Source: Pseudomonas fluvialis (lineage in GTDB: Bacteria > Pseudomonadota > Gammaproteobacteria > Pseudomonadales > Pseudomonadaceae). From it: 64,000 nucleotides of DNA. The position numbers and the translations under genes are program-made. Positions 36,918-46,139 of the stretch are shown here, in pieces. The stretch is taken from positions 1 through 64,000 of the forward strand of contig NZ_NMQV01000017.1 of NCBI RefSeq assembly GCF_002234375.1, read 5' to 3'. Below the pieces are notes generated by a model that saw nothing but the letters and a program-made list of their open reading frames with translations, did no database searches and was not told the DNA's origin. Every line of letters starts with the position of its first letter. Position 1 is the first letter of the stretch.

Positions 36918-37109
36918 TCAGCTGATGGTGCGCGGGAACCACACGATGATCACCGCGCAAAACACCGTCAGGCCGATGCAGAACCACAGGAAGCGCCGCT
37001 GCTTGCGCTCGGCGGCCTGTTCGGCCAGGCGCGGCAGCGGCATCCCGCAGTTCTCGCATTCATCCGCCGTGGCGGGGTTATCCTGCTGACAATACAAACA
37101 CTTGGCCAT
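36918..37109 (-). CDS. dnrP: DnrP-like zinc-ribbon membrane protein
   Basis: A 63-residue protein. A zinc ribbon of two Cys pairs (CLYCQ, CENCG) is followed by a basic stretch and one C-terminal helix (FLWFCIGLTVFCAVIIVWF). It matches the small protein called DnrP encoded next to dnr in denitrifying pseudomonads. Its role is unknown; the arrangement suggests a membrane-tethered partner or redox/NO-sensitive accessory of Dnr. It lies 65 bp downstream of dnr on the same strand. Confidence 0.75.
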   Translation of the reverse strand: MAKCLYCQQDNPATADECENCGMPLPRLAEQAAERKQRRFLWFCIGLTVFCAVIIVWFPRTIS

Positions 37110-37174
37110 GCTGCCCTCCTGTGTCGCTACAGTGCCAGCCGGCCAGGGCGAGCGTGCATGACGGCGATCAAGGC

Positions 37175-37858
37175 TTACTCGAACTGCTCCAGGCGCACGC
37201 GGTCGAGCACGGTGATCTGCCGGCCATCGAGGTCGATGATGCCCTCGTCACTCAGGCGGCGGATGATCCGCGAAAAGGTTTCCGGCTGGATCGACAGGTG
37301 CCCGGCCACCAGCTGCTTGGTCACCGGCAGCTCGATGCGTGTCTCGCCGTCCGGCAACTGCGCCAGCTGGGCGAGGAAGTAGCGCACCACGCGGTGAGTG
37401 GCGTTCTTCAGCGACAGGGTTTCGATCTCGTTAAGGCGCTGGTGCAGGCGGATGCACAGCTTGCCGATCAGCGCGAAGGTCAGCCGCTGGTTGGCCTGCA
37501 GCAGGCGCATGTAGGCGGCGTTGGAGAAACGGAACAGCTGGCTGGGGCCCACCGCCTGCGCCGAGGCTACATAGTTGGGGGTGTCCATCAGCATCATCGC
37601 CTCGGCGAAGGTCTGCCGGTCGCCGATCACCTCGAAGATCTTTTCCTGGCCATCCGGGGTCAGGCGGTAGATTTTCACGCAGCCGGAAATGATGAAGTAG
37701 AAGGACTGCGCCTTCTCGCCCTGGATGAACAGCGTGTCGCCTTTCTCCAGGTTGAGCAGTTGGCTGGACTCCAGCAGTTCGTCGAGCTGTTCTTCACTGA
37801 GCGGTTCGAACAGGTGGTGGCTGCGCAAGATCTGCTGGTGTACGCGATGTGGCCCCAT
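37175..37858 (-). CDS. dnr: NO-sensing CRP/FNR-family regulator Dnr
   Basis: A 227-residue activator of the DNR class: cyclic-nucleotide-binding-like sensor fold (about 20-130), dimerisation helix (about 130-155) and C-terminal HTH (TKQLVAGHLSIQPETFSRII). It lacks the N-terminal Cys cluster of ANR/FNR, as expected for a heme/NO sensor. It should act at the three FNR-type boxes in this window. The start MGPHRVHQQ at 37858 gives the length of P. aeruginosa Dnr; no FNR box is visible before its own gene. Confidence 0.92.
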   Translation of the reverse strand: MGPHRVHQQILRSHHLFEPLSEEQLDELLESSQLLNLEKGDTLFIQGEKAQSFYFIISGCVKIYRLTPDGQEKIFEVIGDRQTFAEAMMLMDTPNYVASAQAVGPSQLFRFSNAAYMRLLQANQRLTFALIGKLCIRLHQRLNEIETLSLKNATHRVVRYFLAQLAQLPDGETRIELPVTKQLVAGHLSIQPETFSRIIRRLSDEGIIDLDGRQITVLDRVRLEQFE

Positions 37859-38032
37859 GCGTTGGCATCCTGAATGAAAGCGTTGGGCAAGGTCGGGCCT
37901 TGCTCTGGGAGTCGGTCGGCACCCGCTGCGGTTGGCGTGAGCCGGGAAGCGGCGCTCATGATACGCCAACCCCGACAAAGGAACAGTGTAGCGCAGGCGC
38001 GCAGACGGGCCGCGCCCTGCGGCATGTTGCCC

Positions 38033-39961
38033 CTACCAGCCGCCGCCACCGCCACCGCCGCTGCCACCCCCGGAAGAGCCGCCGCCGGAGCTGCCGCTGC
38101 TCGACGAACTGCTTGCCGGCGGTGTGCTGGCGCTGCTGCTGGCCAGTGCCAGGCTGCTGCCCAGGCTGGCGGTGAGGGCCGCAGGCGAGCTGATCGGCCG
38201 CCGCGAGTCGTACCAGCGTGGCTGGTAGCCCTGCTCGCCGGGTTCGATCAGCCCGGTGGCGATGGCCTGGCTGAAACGCGCGGTCCAGCGTGCCTCCACG
38301 CCCAGGGCCATGGCATAGGGTAGGTGTTGCTCGTAGAGAGCAATGCTCATCGCCGGGGCATCGCCAGCACGGGCCAGGCTGTCGCTTTCCGCCAGGCTCA
38401 GGTACTCACGGTAGCCGGCCAGCTCATCGAGCAGTTGCTGGCCCAGCGCACTGGGCGCTTCCAGCCAGAAATAGAAGCCAATGAGCAGCGCCAGGTAGCC
38501 GGCCAGCAGCAGCCAGACCGGCAGGCTGGTGGCAGACAGCAAAAAGGCCAGGCCCAGGCAGGCAGCCAGCACGAACATCCCGCCGAAGAACAGCAGCATC
38601 AGCCGCCCGCTCCACTCGTTATCGCTGAGCCCAACGCGCACCACCAGCGCGCCCGGCAGGCCGAAACCGACGCTGAACAGCATGCCGGCGATGGCCATGC
38701 CCAGCTCGTCTCCCGGCTCGACACTGAGTACCACGCTGAGCAACATGCCGGGCAGTGCCAGCAACAGGCCATAGGCCCAGTCGCGGCGATTGCGCGCGTA
38801 CCACGCCTTGGCGCGGCTTTGCAGGTGCTCCTGCAGCGCATCCTGGAGTGCCGCCAGGCGCTTTTCATAGCGCGTGCCGAGGGTCAGCGCCGTACTCTGC
38901 CGGCCCTGCGGGAACAGCTCGCGGAGCAGCGCCTGTTCGGCGGGTTGCTGCTCGGCGCTGTCGAGCTTGCCGGGTTGCAGCACGAAGCCTTCGGCGCGGG
39001 GCCGGTCCTTGAGCAACAGCAGGCCGCGAATCGCCCAGTCGGTGAAGCTCAGGCTGAGCGCCTCGGCCTCGCTCTGCCGGCCACGCCGCCACAGGTAGCC
39101 GACCTCTGCGGGCAGCAGCCCGTGTGGCCCCTGGAAACGCGGAATCACCAGGCCGGCCTGCGGATCGCGGCCCACGCGGCGCCACTGGTGCAGGTAATAG
39201 CCCAGGCTGACCAGCAGCAGGAGCAGGCCGAGGCTGCTGCCGGGGTTGTCGAACAACAGGCGCAGGCTGCGCTGGGCCAGGTCGGGGCGCACGATCACCC
39301 CGCGCGGCCAGTCCACCGCCACGGTCAGCCCCTGCTGCACCGCGAGAGGCGCGCGGGTGCGCAGGCGCAGGCTGTTGGTGCCCTGTTGCAGCACGGCAAA
39401 GGATTCGCCCTGCTCACCCCGGCTGCCGGTATAGGCGGCCACCTGGGCGATCTGCGCGCCATCCGGCAACTGCAAGAACAGCGAGGCACGCAGGATCGGG
39501 AACTGCCAGTCGTTGCCGGTGACGTTCCAGTACAGCTCGTCACGCTCGGCATGGGCGATCAGCTGGGCATCGACCCGGTAATTCAACTGATAGGTGTAGC
39601 GCCCCGGCTTCAGCAGCTCATAGGGCGAGCCGAGGTAGAAGCGCTCGTAGGAGCCCTGGCGCTCGCGGTGCACGCTTTCCGGGCGGCCATCGCGGCTGGC
39701 GCTGAACTGCTCGATCGGGGTCTGCCGCCACAAACCGCCCGGCAGGCGGTAGCGCACCGGCAGGTCGCGGTAGATGCCGCGGCGGATCTGCTGGCCGGTG
39801 GCATGCACGGTGATGCGCTCGCTGACCTGCAGCATGCCCTGTGTATCCAGGCGCAGGGTCACCGCAAAGTCTTCGATGCGCTCCTGTTCCTCGGCGTGCA
39901 GGACGGCGGCCAGCAGACACAGGCCCAGGCCGAGCAGCAGGCGGCTCCAGTAATGGCGCAT
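38033..39961 (-). CDS. DUF2207 membrane protein
   Basis: A 642-residue protein. Signal peptide (about 1-23), an extracytoplasmic DUF2207 beta domain (RIEDFAVTLRLDTQGMLQVS), a helix near 260 (LGLLLLLVSLGYYLHQW), several helices at about 410-510, and a C-terminal Ser/Gly-rich tail ending in poly-Gly and Trp. Such proteins accompany LemA and are poorly understood; an envelope role is usual. It starts 1 bp after the lemA-like stop (TGAGATG), so the two are coupled. Confidence 0.85.
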   Translation of the reverse strand: MRHYWSRLLLGLGLCLLAAVLHAEEQERIEDFAVTLRLDTQGMLQVSERITVHATGQQIRRGIYRDLPVRYRLPGGLWRQTPIEQFSASRDGRPESVHRERQGSYERFYLGSPYELLKPGRYTYQLNYRVDAQLIAHAERDELYWNVTGNDWQFPILRASLFLQLPDGAQIAQVAAYTGSRGEQGESFAVLQQGTNSLRLRTRAPLAVQQGLTVAVDWPRGVIVRPDLAQRSLRLLFDNPGSSLGLLLLLVSLGYYLHQWRRVGRDPQAGLVIPRFQGPHGLLPAEVGYLWRRGRQSEAEALSLSFTDWAIRGLLLLKDRPRAEGFVLQPGKLDSAEQQPAEQALLRELFPQGRQSTALTLGTRYEKRLAALQDALQEHLQSRAKAWYARNRRDWAYGLLLALPGMLLSVVLSVEPGDELGMAIAGMLFSVGFGLPGALVVRVGLSDNEWSGRLMLLFFGGMFVLAACLGLAFLLSATSLPVWLLLAGYLALLIGFYFWLEAPSALGQQLLDELAGYREYLSLAESDSLARAGDAPAMSIALYEQHLPYAMALGVEARWTARFSQAIATGLIEPGEQGYQPRWYDSRRPISSPAALTASLGSSLALASSSASTPPASSSSSSGSSGGGSSGGGSGGGGGGGW

Positions 39962-39962
39962 C

Positions 39963-40517
39963 TCAGAACTCCAGACGGGGGGACTCGCCCTGGCTGGCGT
40001 CGTCCAGGGTGAAATAGGCCGCCACCTGGAAGCCGCACAGGCGCGCCACCAGGTTGCTCGGCAAGGATTCGACCAGCACGTTGAGCGCCCGAACCGCCCC
40101 GTTGTAATAGCGGCGGGCCATCTGGATATGCTGCTCGCAGTCGCTGATCGCCTGTTGCAGCTCCAGGTAGTGACGGTCGGCCTGCAACTGCGGATAACTT
40201 TCCAGGCGCACGCAGAGCTGGCGCAGGCTCTGCCCCAGGCGGCTTTCCGCCTGGCTGCGCGCCGCACTGGCCGCACCCTGCAGGGCCTCGGCCTGTTCGC
40301 GCAGACGGGTTACTTGCAGCAGGGTGTCCTGCTCATGCTGCTGGTACTGGCGCACGCACTCGACCAGCGGCGGAATCAGGCTGGAACGGCGCTTGAGCTG
40401 CACCTCGATACCACTCCAGGCCTCGGCCACCCGCTGCCGGTTGAACACCAGGCGGTTGTAAATCCAGATGGCGGCGAGCAGCAGAAGCAGTGGCAGGGTA
40501 TAGAACAGCCAGGTCAT
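39963..40517 (-). CDS. LemA family protein
   Basis: A 184-residue protein with an N-terminal membrane helix (about 2-20) followed by the LemA helical bundle (YNRLVFNRQRVAEAWSGIEV; ARRYYNGAVRALNVLVESLP). The cytoplasmic function is unknown. It forms a two-gene unit with the DUF2207 gene. Longer frames upstream of 40517 are not supported by a ribosome-binding site. Confidence 0.88.
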   Translation of the reverse strand: MTWLFYTLPLLLLLAAIWIYNRLVFNRQRVAEAWSGIEVQLKRRSSLIPPLVECVRQYQQHEQDTLLQVTRLREQAEALQGAASAARSQAESRLGQSLRQLCVRLESYPQLQADRHYLELQQAISDCEQHIQMARRYYNGAVRALNVLVESLPSNLVARLCGFQVAAYFTLDDASQGESPRLEF

Positions 40518-40906
40518 GGAGGGGCATCCTTGTCGATGCGGCATGGTAGTCGCGGCCCGCCAGCGAAGCACTAGCCAGCCGCCGGCAGACACGCGAAACA
40601 GGCACAACTCCGCATTTTTCCCGTGTGCCGGGCGGCGGGGGCGCAGCGCCAGCCCCGGCAACACAACGCAAGCGGCCAAGCCATGCTGACCCCGCCACCC
40701 GGCGACGTTACGCGCTCGCGGTATTTGGCACAGGCCAGGCATAAAACAGACGTCGCGCGAATACGTTAAGCGGCGGGATGGGGCGGGTAAGGTATTGATT
40801 TGTTTTGGTTTTGTGGTGGGTGGAGTGGCGTAGGCTGCGCAGTTAGATGGAAGTCGCTACTATCGCGTTAGTAAAGAATTCCGTCTAATCACTGTTAGAG
40901 CCAATC
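40518..40906. other. intergenic leader before the cassette-like genes
   Basis: About 390 bp without a gene. It includes an imperfect inverted repeat near 40575-40640 and the first copy of the leader repeat (40754-40848). From about 40790 the composition turns AT/GT-rich, marking the left border of the accessory region. Confidence 0.5.
40754..40848 (+). repeat. leader repeat, copy 1
   Basis: About 63% identical (my hand alignment) to 47426-47517. Shared blocks are CGCGCGAATA (offset 0), TTGATTT (offset 41 in both copies), GTGGCGT (offset 71 here, 69 in copy 2) and a final GTTA (88 here, 86 in copy 2). It ends in GTTAGAT, which fits the integron core GTTRRRY. An AT-richer, cassette-like gene follows each copy. 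Confidence 0.7.
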
Positions 40907-41245
40907 ATGAAAACTCCGCCCCACCTTATTCCTGTGATGAACAACACGAAGTGGGATGAATTGCGCTTGGCTATGTATGAACTTGAACCAGCACCCGCGT
41001 GGCGCACAAAGTGCTGGGAAAACGGATTCGTCACCCCGTGGGATCGTGAGTGGTACTACCACTTTCGAGAAGGAGGGTACGAACTTACCGAATGGGTTGA
41101 AATTCTTACCGAATCAAATGAACAAAGGCATAGCGTGCTCTCTGTGCTCGACAGAGTCCATGTACCAACAGAAGAAATCTCAGATGGGTTTCGTGTGTAT
41201 GGCTATATCCAACCAGGCCAGCAAATTGAGTATGCAAAGCTCTAA
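40907..41245 (+). CDS. cassette-borne protein, DUF6678-like
   Basis: A 112-residue soluble protein (KWDELRLAMYELEPAPAWRT, EWYYHFREGGYELTEWVEIL). It resembles the DUF6678 family as I recall it; the function is unknown. The codons are clearly AT-richer than the flanking genes, and the stop codon lies within the start of an attC-like site (41240-41317), the usual layout of an integron gene cassette. No Shine-Dalgarno of note. Confidence 0.65.
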   Translation: MKTPPHLIPVMNNTKWDELRLAMYELEPAPAWRTKCWENGFVTPWDREWYYHFREGGYELTEWVEILTESNEQRHSVLSVLDRVHVPTEEISDGFRVYGYIQPGQQIEYAKL

Positions 41246-41317
41246 CCCTACGCTCAAGTTCGCTCCCTTTGGTCGCTGGGACGCGCCTTCGGCGCGCCCC
41301 TTAGCTACACGTTATGC
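41240..41317 (+). repeat. attC-like recombination site 1
   Basis: It begins CTCTAAC and ends in the core GTTATGC. Between them GCTCAAG and CTTAGC can pair with one extra base, and an inner hairpin is formed by CGCGCC and GGCGCG, as in Pseudomonas attC sites. The left box is not a perfect RYYYAAC. Its right half aligns with attC-like site 2 at 48422-48488. Confidence 0.7.
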
Positions 41318-41332
41318 ATTAAGGGCTGCCTG

Positions 41333-41716
41333 ATGTTTCGCATTGATCTCACTGAAAAACAAATAGCTCTTGAAAAAATTCGAGATTTACTACGAGGTCA
41401 TGAGCGCTCAGACCAGACACCTTCGAAAGCATTCCTACTAGAGCTCCACAAGTGCTTATCCAGCCTAAATGAGAACTATCCAGAAACCAAAGCTAGCCCC
41501 CTTTCAATAAAGGCCAAAAATCTTCTTAAAGATTTCAATCTAAAAAGTATTGGCGCGTTAGAAAAGAAAATTCGGCGCAAAGAAAATAGACGAAAAAGAA
41601 AAAAACCGACGCCAGAAATATTACCCACCTCCGAGCCAGTCAGAGAAAAAAGTGAAGACCTGCTCGACTCACGACTACTTTATAAGGGCAGTTTTGGGGC
41701 AGGAAAAAGAAGGTAG
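41333..41716 (+). CDS. hypothetical protein, cassette-borne
   Basis: A 127-residue, highly basic protein (KKIRRKENRRKRKKP in the middle), AT-rich and without a recognised domain or signal. It begins 15 bp after attC-like site 1, consistent with being the next cassette. The element GCATAAC (41731-41737), a left attC box, lies 15 bp after its stop, but the rest of that site is not recognisable. Confidence 0.55.
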   Translation: MFRIDLTEKQIALEKIRDLLRGHERSDQTPSKAFLLELHKCLSSLNENYPETKASPLSIKAKNLLKDFNLKSIGALEKKIRRKENRRKRKKPTPEILPTSEPVREKSEDLLDSRLLYKGSFGAGKRR

Positions 41717-41902
41717 CAGTGAAACCGCGAGCATAACAATTGTATATGGACTCTCCCCGCAAGTAGTGAGCAAAGCGTTGCTTTTGCACCTGCCGTCAGC
41801 GCGGTTGCATTCGACTATCCGGCCTGTTGTGGACTTCTTGCCCTGGCCATTCTGTAGTTCGCGTAGCGGGGCCAAGCGCTCAATCGATCACAGGTCAAAA
41901 TG

Positions 41903-41946
41903 AGGGAGCAGACCACGTTCCGCTCTGCTGAAATCGTGGTCTGCCG
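41903..41946. repeat. hairpin repeat, copy 1
   Basis: GCAGACCACG (41908-41917) and CGTGGTCTGC (41935-41944) form a perfect 10-bp stem. The 17-nt loop contains CGCTCTGCTGAAAT, nearly the same as in copy 2 at 48352-48396. It lies between the cassette genes and the end of the RND operon and may terminate the latter. Confidence 0.75.
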
Positions 41947-41966
41947 CCTATCGCATACGCCTTTGG

Positions 41967-44900
41967 CTAGCCCTCGTCCGGCACCGCTTGGTTGGCCGGG
42001 CGGCGCTCGAAGCGTGCGCCGAGTACCAGCAGGCAGGGGGTCAGCAGCAGGGTCAGCAGGGTGGCGAAGGCCAGGCCTCCGGCTATTGCGCTGGATAGCT
42101 GGGTCCACCATTGGGTTGAGGGTGCGCCGAAGCCCAGGCTGGGGCTGAGCAGGTCGACATTCACGCCCAGTACCATCGGCACCAGGCCGAGGATGGTGGT
42201 GACCGCCGTGAGCAGGACCGGGCGCAGGCGCAGGCAGCCGGTTTCCAGCGCCGCCTGTGCGGCAGGCAGGCCCTGGCGGCGCAGCAGGTTGTAGGTGTCG
42301 ATAAGGATGATGTTGTTGTTGACCACGATACCCGCCAGGGCAATCAGCCCCATGCCGACCATGACGATGCCGAACGACTGGCCGTTGACCAGCAGGCCGA
42401 GCAGCACCCCGGCGGTGGACAGCACGATGGCCGACAGCACCAGGCCGGCCTGGTAGAGGCTGTTGAACTGGGTGACGAGGATGATGGCCATGAGGAAGAT
42501 CGCCACCACGAAGGCGGTCATCAGGAAGGTGGCTGCCTCGCGCTGGTCGGCATCCTCGCCGGCAAACTGCACCTGCACTGTGGCCGGCAGGCTGTCGAGG
42601 CTGGCACGCAGTGCGCGCAGGCGTTCGTCCAGGCGCGCACCTTCGGCCAGGTCGGCCTGCAGGGTGATGGTGCGGTTACCGTCGACACGGCGCAGCGTGC
42701 CGACCTTGGGCGCCGGCTGCAGGTCGACGAAGTGGCTGAGCGGCACCTGGCCGGCGCTGGTATTCAGGGTCAGGCGGCCCAACTGGTCGAGCGAGCGCCA
42801 GCTGCCGGGCAGGCGCACGCGGATATCCACCTCGTCGGTGGCGTCCTCGGGGCGGTAGGTGGCCAGCTTCAGGCCGTTGGTGAGCATTTGCACGGCGTTG
42901 CCCACGCTCAGTACGTCGGCGCCGAAGCGCGCAGCGGCTTCGCGGTCGACCTGCAGGCGCCATTCGATGCCGGGCAGTGCGCGGTCATCCTCGATATCCG
43001 TGAAGCCGCCGAGGCGGGCCATTTCCTCACGGATACGCGTGACCCACTGCTCGCCGAGCGCCGGGTCCTGCGCGCTGATCTGCAACTTCACCGGCTTGCC
43101 GTCGCTGGGGCCCTGTTCCTGCTTGCGAAATTCCAGCACTACCCCGGGTATGCCGGCGGTACGCTGGCTCATGTCAGCGAGGATTGCCTTGGCCGGGCGG
43201 CGCTGGTGCCAGTCGACAAACTGGAACTGCAGCACGCCGACCACATCGGCGCCCAGCTGGCCATCCGCCTGGGCCAGCGAGCGGGCGTACAGTGCCTTGA
43301 CCTCGCGCATGCCCAGCACGCGGCTTTCCACCTGACGCAGTAGCGCATCCTTTTCCTGCACCGACAGGTCGCCGCGCGCACGCAGCCAGATCTGTGCGCT
43401 TTCCGGCTCGACATCGGGGAAGAATTCCACACCATGGTTGTACCGGCCGTAGCCGACATAGATCAGCGCAATCAGCCCGAGCATTCCCAGCAGAGTCAGG
43501 CCGGGGCGGCGCAGCAGGCTTGCCAGCACGCGCCGGTAGGCCTGCCCGGCGCGGCTGGCGTGCGGCGCCTGGGGGGCGGCCTGGCCGCCGCTCAGCGCAC
43601 CGAGCACCGGCAGGAACACCAGGGCCATGGCCAGCGAGGCGAGCAGGCAGAGGATGACCGTGGCCGGCAGGTACTTCATGAACTGGCCGACCACGCCCGG
43701 CCAGAACAGCAGCGGCAGGAACACCACCAGGGTGGTGGCGGTCGAGGCGATCACCGGCCAGGCCATCCGCGATGCGGCATTCAGCCAGGCCTGGTGTGGG
43801 CTCTGGCCCTCGTGCAGGTGCCGGTCGGCCTGCTCGGACACCACGATGGCGCCATCCACCAGCATGCCGGCGACCAGGATCAGGCTGAACAGCACGACGA
43901 TATTCAGGGTGAAGCCGAGCATCCAGATCAGCAGGATGCCGGCCAGGAAGGCTCCCGGAATGGTCAGCCCGACCAGTAGCGCCGAGCGCAGACCCATGCT
44001 CGCCACCACCAGGATCAGCACCAGGACGATGGCGGTCAGCACGTTGTTGAGCAGGTCGCTGAGCATGCTCTGCACTTCCTGCGACTGGTCCATGATGTAG
44101 CTGACCTGCAGGTCGGCCGGCAGCTGCGGGGCGGCCTCGGCGAACAGTGCCTTGACCTGTTCGATGGTGGCGATGATGTTGGCGCCGCTGCGCTTGGATA
44201 CCTCCAGGACGATGGCCGGCTGGCCATTGATGCGCGCGAAGCCGGTGGGGTCCTTGAAGGTGCGGTGGATGGTCGCCACGTCGCCGAAGGTCACCACGCT
44301 GTCACCCACCACCTTGACTGGCAGGCTCAGCACGTCGTCGAGGTTTTCGATGACCCCCGGCACCTTCATGCTCAGTCGCCCGGCGCCGTTATCCAGGCTG
44401 CCGGCGGCAACCAGCCGGTTGTTGCGGCTGACCAGGGTGAACAGCGTGTTGTAGTCGATGCCGTAGCTGTCCAATACCTGCGGGTCGACGACGATCTCCA
44501 GCAGGTCTTCGCGGTCGCCGCCGATCTCCACCGAGAGCACCTCGGGGATGCCCTCGATGCGCTCCTTCAGGCGCCGGGCGATGTACACCAGCTCGGTTTC
44601 CGCGATGGGCCCGGAGAGGCCCACCGAGAGCACCGGGAACAACGCCACGTTGACCTCGTTGACCGTCGGTTCGTCGGCTTCCTCGGGCAGCTTGCTGCGC
44701 GCCGTGTCGACCTTCTCGCGGACATCGGCGAGGGCCTGCTTGGCGTCGAAGCCGGCATCGAACTCCAGGGTCACCGAGGCATGCCCCTCGCTGGCCATGG
44801 CGCGCATTTCCTTGACCCCCTCCAGGCTGCGCAGCTCCTGCTCCAGCGGCCGTACCAGCAGGCGCTCGGCATCTTCCGGGCTGATGCCTTCCAGGCTCAC

Positions 44901-45047
44901 CGAGACATAGATGATGGGGATCGCCACGTCCGGGTTGGATTCCTTGGGCATGGCGATATAGGCGGCCAGGCCGCCGAGCATGAGAAACGCCAGTAGCAGC
45001 AGGCTGGTGCGGCTACGGTCCAGGGCGGCGGCGATCAGGCCATGCAT
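41967..45047 (-). CDS. RND efflux transporter, inner-membrane permease
   Basis: A 1026-residue proton-driven pump of the AcrB/CzcA superfamily: twelve helices in two repeats and two large periplasmic loops. Family landmarks are VNEVNVALFPVLSVG, GAIVVSEQADRHLHEG and VVNNNIILIDTYNLL. It is preceded by its membrane-fusion protein and a TetR repressor on the same strand; no outer-membrane channel gene is present, so it probably borrows one. Substrates cannot be read from the sequence. The start at 45047 is 1 bp after the stop of the previous gene (TGAGATG). Confidence 0.9.
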   Translation of the reverse strand: MHGLIAAALDRSRTSLLLLAFLMLGGLAAYIAMPKESNPDVAIPIIYVSVSLEGISPEDAERLLVRPLEQELRSLEGVKEMRAMASEGHASVTLEFDAGFDAKQALADVREKVDTARSKLPEEADEPTVNEVNVALFPVLSVGLSGPIAETELVYIARRLKERIEGIPEVLSVEIGGDREDLLEIVVDPQVLDSYGIDYNTLFTLVSRNNRLVAAGSLDNGAGRLSMKVPGVIENLDDVLSLPVKVVGDSVVTFGDVATIHRTFKDPTGFARINGQPAIVLEVSKRSGANIIATIEQVKALFAEAAPQLPADLQVSYIMDQSQEVQSMLSDLLNNVLTAIVLVLILVVASMGLRSALLVGLTIPGAFLAGILLIWMLGFTLNIVVLFSLILVAGMLVDGAIVVSEQADRHLHEGQSPHQAWLNAASRMAWPVIASTATTLVVFLPLLFWPGVVGQFMKYLPATVILCLLASLAMALVFLPVLGALSGGQAAPQAPHASRAGQAYRRVLASLLRRPGLTLLGMLGLIALIYVGYGRYNHGVEFFPDVEPESAQIWLRARGDLSVQEKDALLRQVESRVLGMREVKALYARSLAQADGQLGADVVGVLQFQFVDWHQRRPAKAILADMSQRTAGIPGVVLEFRKQEQGPSDGKPVKLQISAQDPALGEQWVTRIREEMARLGGFTDIEDDRALPGIEWRLQVDREAAARFGADVLSVGNAVQMLTNGLKLATYRPEDATDEVDIRVRLPGSWRSLDQLGRLTLNTSAGQVPLSHFVDLQPAPKVGTLRRVDGNRTITLQADLAEGARLDERLRALRASLDSLPATVQVQFAGEDADQREAATFLMTAFVVAIFLMAIILVTQFNSLYQAGLVLSAIVLSTAGVLLGLLVNGQSFGIVMVGMGLIALAGIVVNNNIILIDTYNLLRRQGLPAAQAALETGCLRLRPVLLTAVTTILGLVPMVLGVNVDLLSPSLGFGAPSTQWWTQLSSAIAGGLAFATLLTLLLTPCLLVLGARFERRPANQAVPDEG

Positions 45048-45048
45048 C

Positions 45049-46134
45049 TCAGTGGGCCTCGCGTGGTTGGCTGTCGACCTGCTGGCCCGGCTCGACAAAG
45101 CCCTGGCCGAGGGTGATCAGCGCCAGGCGCTGCGGCAGCCCGCTTACCCAGGCCCCCTGGCTGTCGACACTGAGCAGTTCGACCGGGCTGAACACTACGC
45201 GCTGCTGCTCATCCACCCACTTCACTCCCTGGCGGCCGGCGGCATCCAGGCTGAGCAGCGCCGGCGACAGGCGATGTGCCGGCACCTCGCCGGTGCGGAT
45301 ATGCAGGGTGGCGCTGGCTCCGGCCAGGCGCAGGCCCTGGGGATTGGCCACTTTCACCTCGATACGGAAGCTGCGCGAACCGGGGTCGGCGGCGGCGGCA
45401 ATGAAGTGCAACTCGCCGCTCAGCGCGCGGCCATCCAGCAGCACCACGCGCACCGTCTGGCCGAGCTGCAACTGGCCGACCTGCTGCTGGGCAATCTGCG
45501 CGCTGACCTTGAGCTGGTCGATATCCACCAGGGTCAGCAGGGCCTGTCCCGGCTGCACGAAATCGCCCAGCTCGACCATGCGCTGGTCATAGATGCCGGC
45601 AAAGGGCGCGCGCACGGCGGTGTACTGCATTTGCAGGCGCGCACTGTCCAGCTCGGCGCGGGCCTTGGCCAGCTCGCTCTGCAGGCGCAGCAGTTCGTTG
45701 GCAGAGATCAGGCTGCGCTGGCGCAATTGCTCGGCGGCGCGCACATCGCTGGCGCGTTGGCGTACCTCGGCCTCGCTGCGCGCCAGTTGCGCAGGACGCT
45801 CATCGGGCGACAGGCTGAGCAGCAACTGGCCTTCGGCCACGCGCTGGCCCTTGTCCTGGTCCAGGCGTTGCACGCGGGCGCTGACCTGGGCGCGCAGCTC
45901 GACCCGCCGCCAGGCCTCGATCTGCCCTTGCACCACCTGCTCGCGCTGCATCGGCTGGGCTTCCAGCCACTCCACCGCAACCCGCGCCAGCCCGGCGGGC
46001 GGCGCGCTGGAGGGGCTGTCTGGCGCCGCGTCGTCACGCGCGACCAGGCGTTCGCCACTCAACAGCCAGGCCAGCAACAGCAGGGCAATCAGCAGCGCGA
46101 TAATCCAGGGACGTTGACGCAACAAGGCGAACAT
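45049..46134 (-). CDS. RND efflux membrane-fusion protein
   Basis: A 361-residue periplasmic adaptor with an N-terminal anchor helix (about 9-27), a biotinyl-lipoyl-like half (RRVELRAQVSARVQRLDQDK), a coiled-coil hairpin (about 110-160) and beta-barrel domains (YTAVRAPFAGIYDQRMVELG). It bridges the permease at 41967-45047 to an outer-membrane channel. It lies 5 bp after the TetR gene. Confidence 0.9.
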   Translation of the reverse strand: MFALLRQRPWIIALLIALLLLAWLLSGERLVARDDAAPDSPSSAPPAGLARVAVEWLEAQPMQREQVVQGQIEAWRRVELRAQVSARVQRLDQDKGQRVAEGQLLLSLSPDERPAQLARSEAEVRQRASDVRAAEQLRQRSLISANELLRLQSELAKARAELDSARLQMQYTAVRAPFAGIYDQRMVELGDFVQPGQALLTLVDIDQLKVSAQIAQQQVGQLQLGQTVRVVLLDGRALSGELHFIAAAADPGSRSFRIEVKVANPQGLRLAGASATLHIRTGEVPAHRLSPALLSLDAAGRQGVKWVDEQQRVVFSPVELLSVDSQGAWVSGLPQRLALITLGQGFVEPGQQVDSQPREAH

Positions 46135-46139
46135 GGCGA

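Noticed and set aside
40867..40873. GTTAGTA as an integron core site
   Set aside because: It does not fit GTTRRRY and has no partner box; GTTAGAT at 40842 does.
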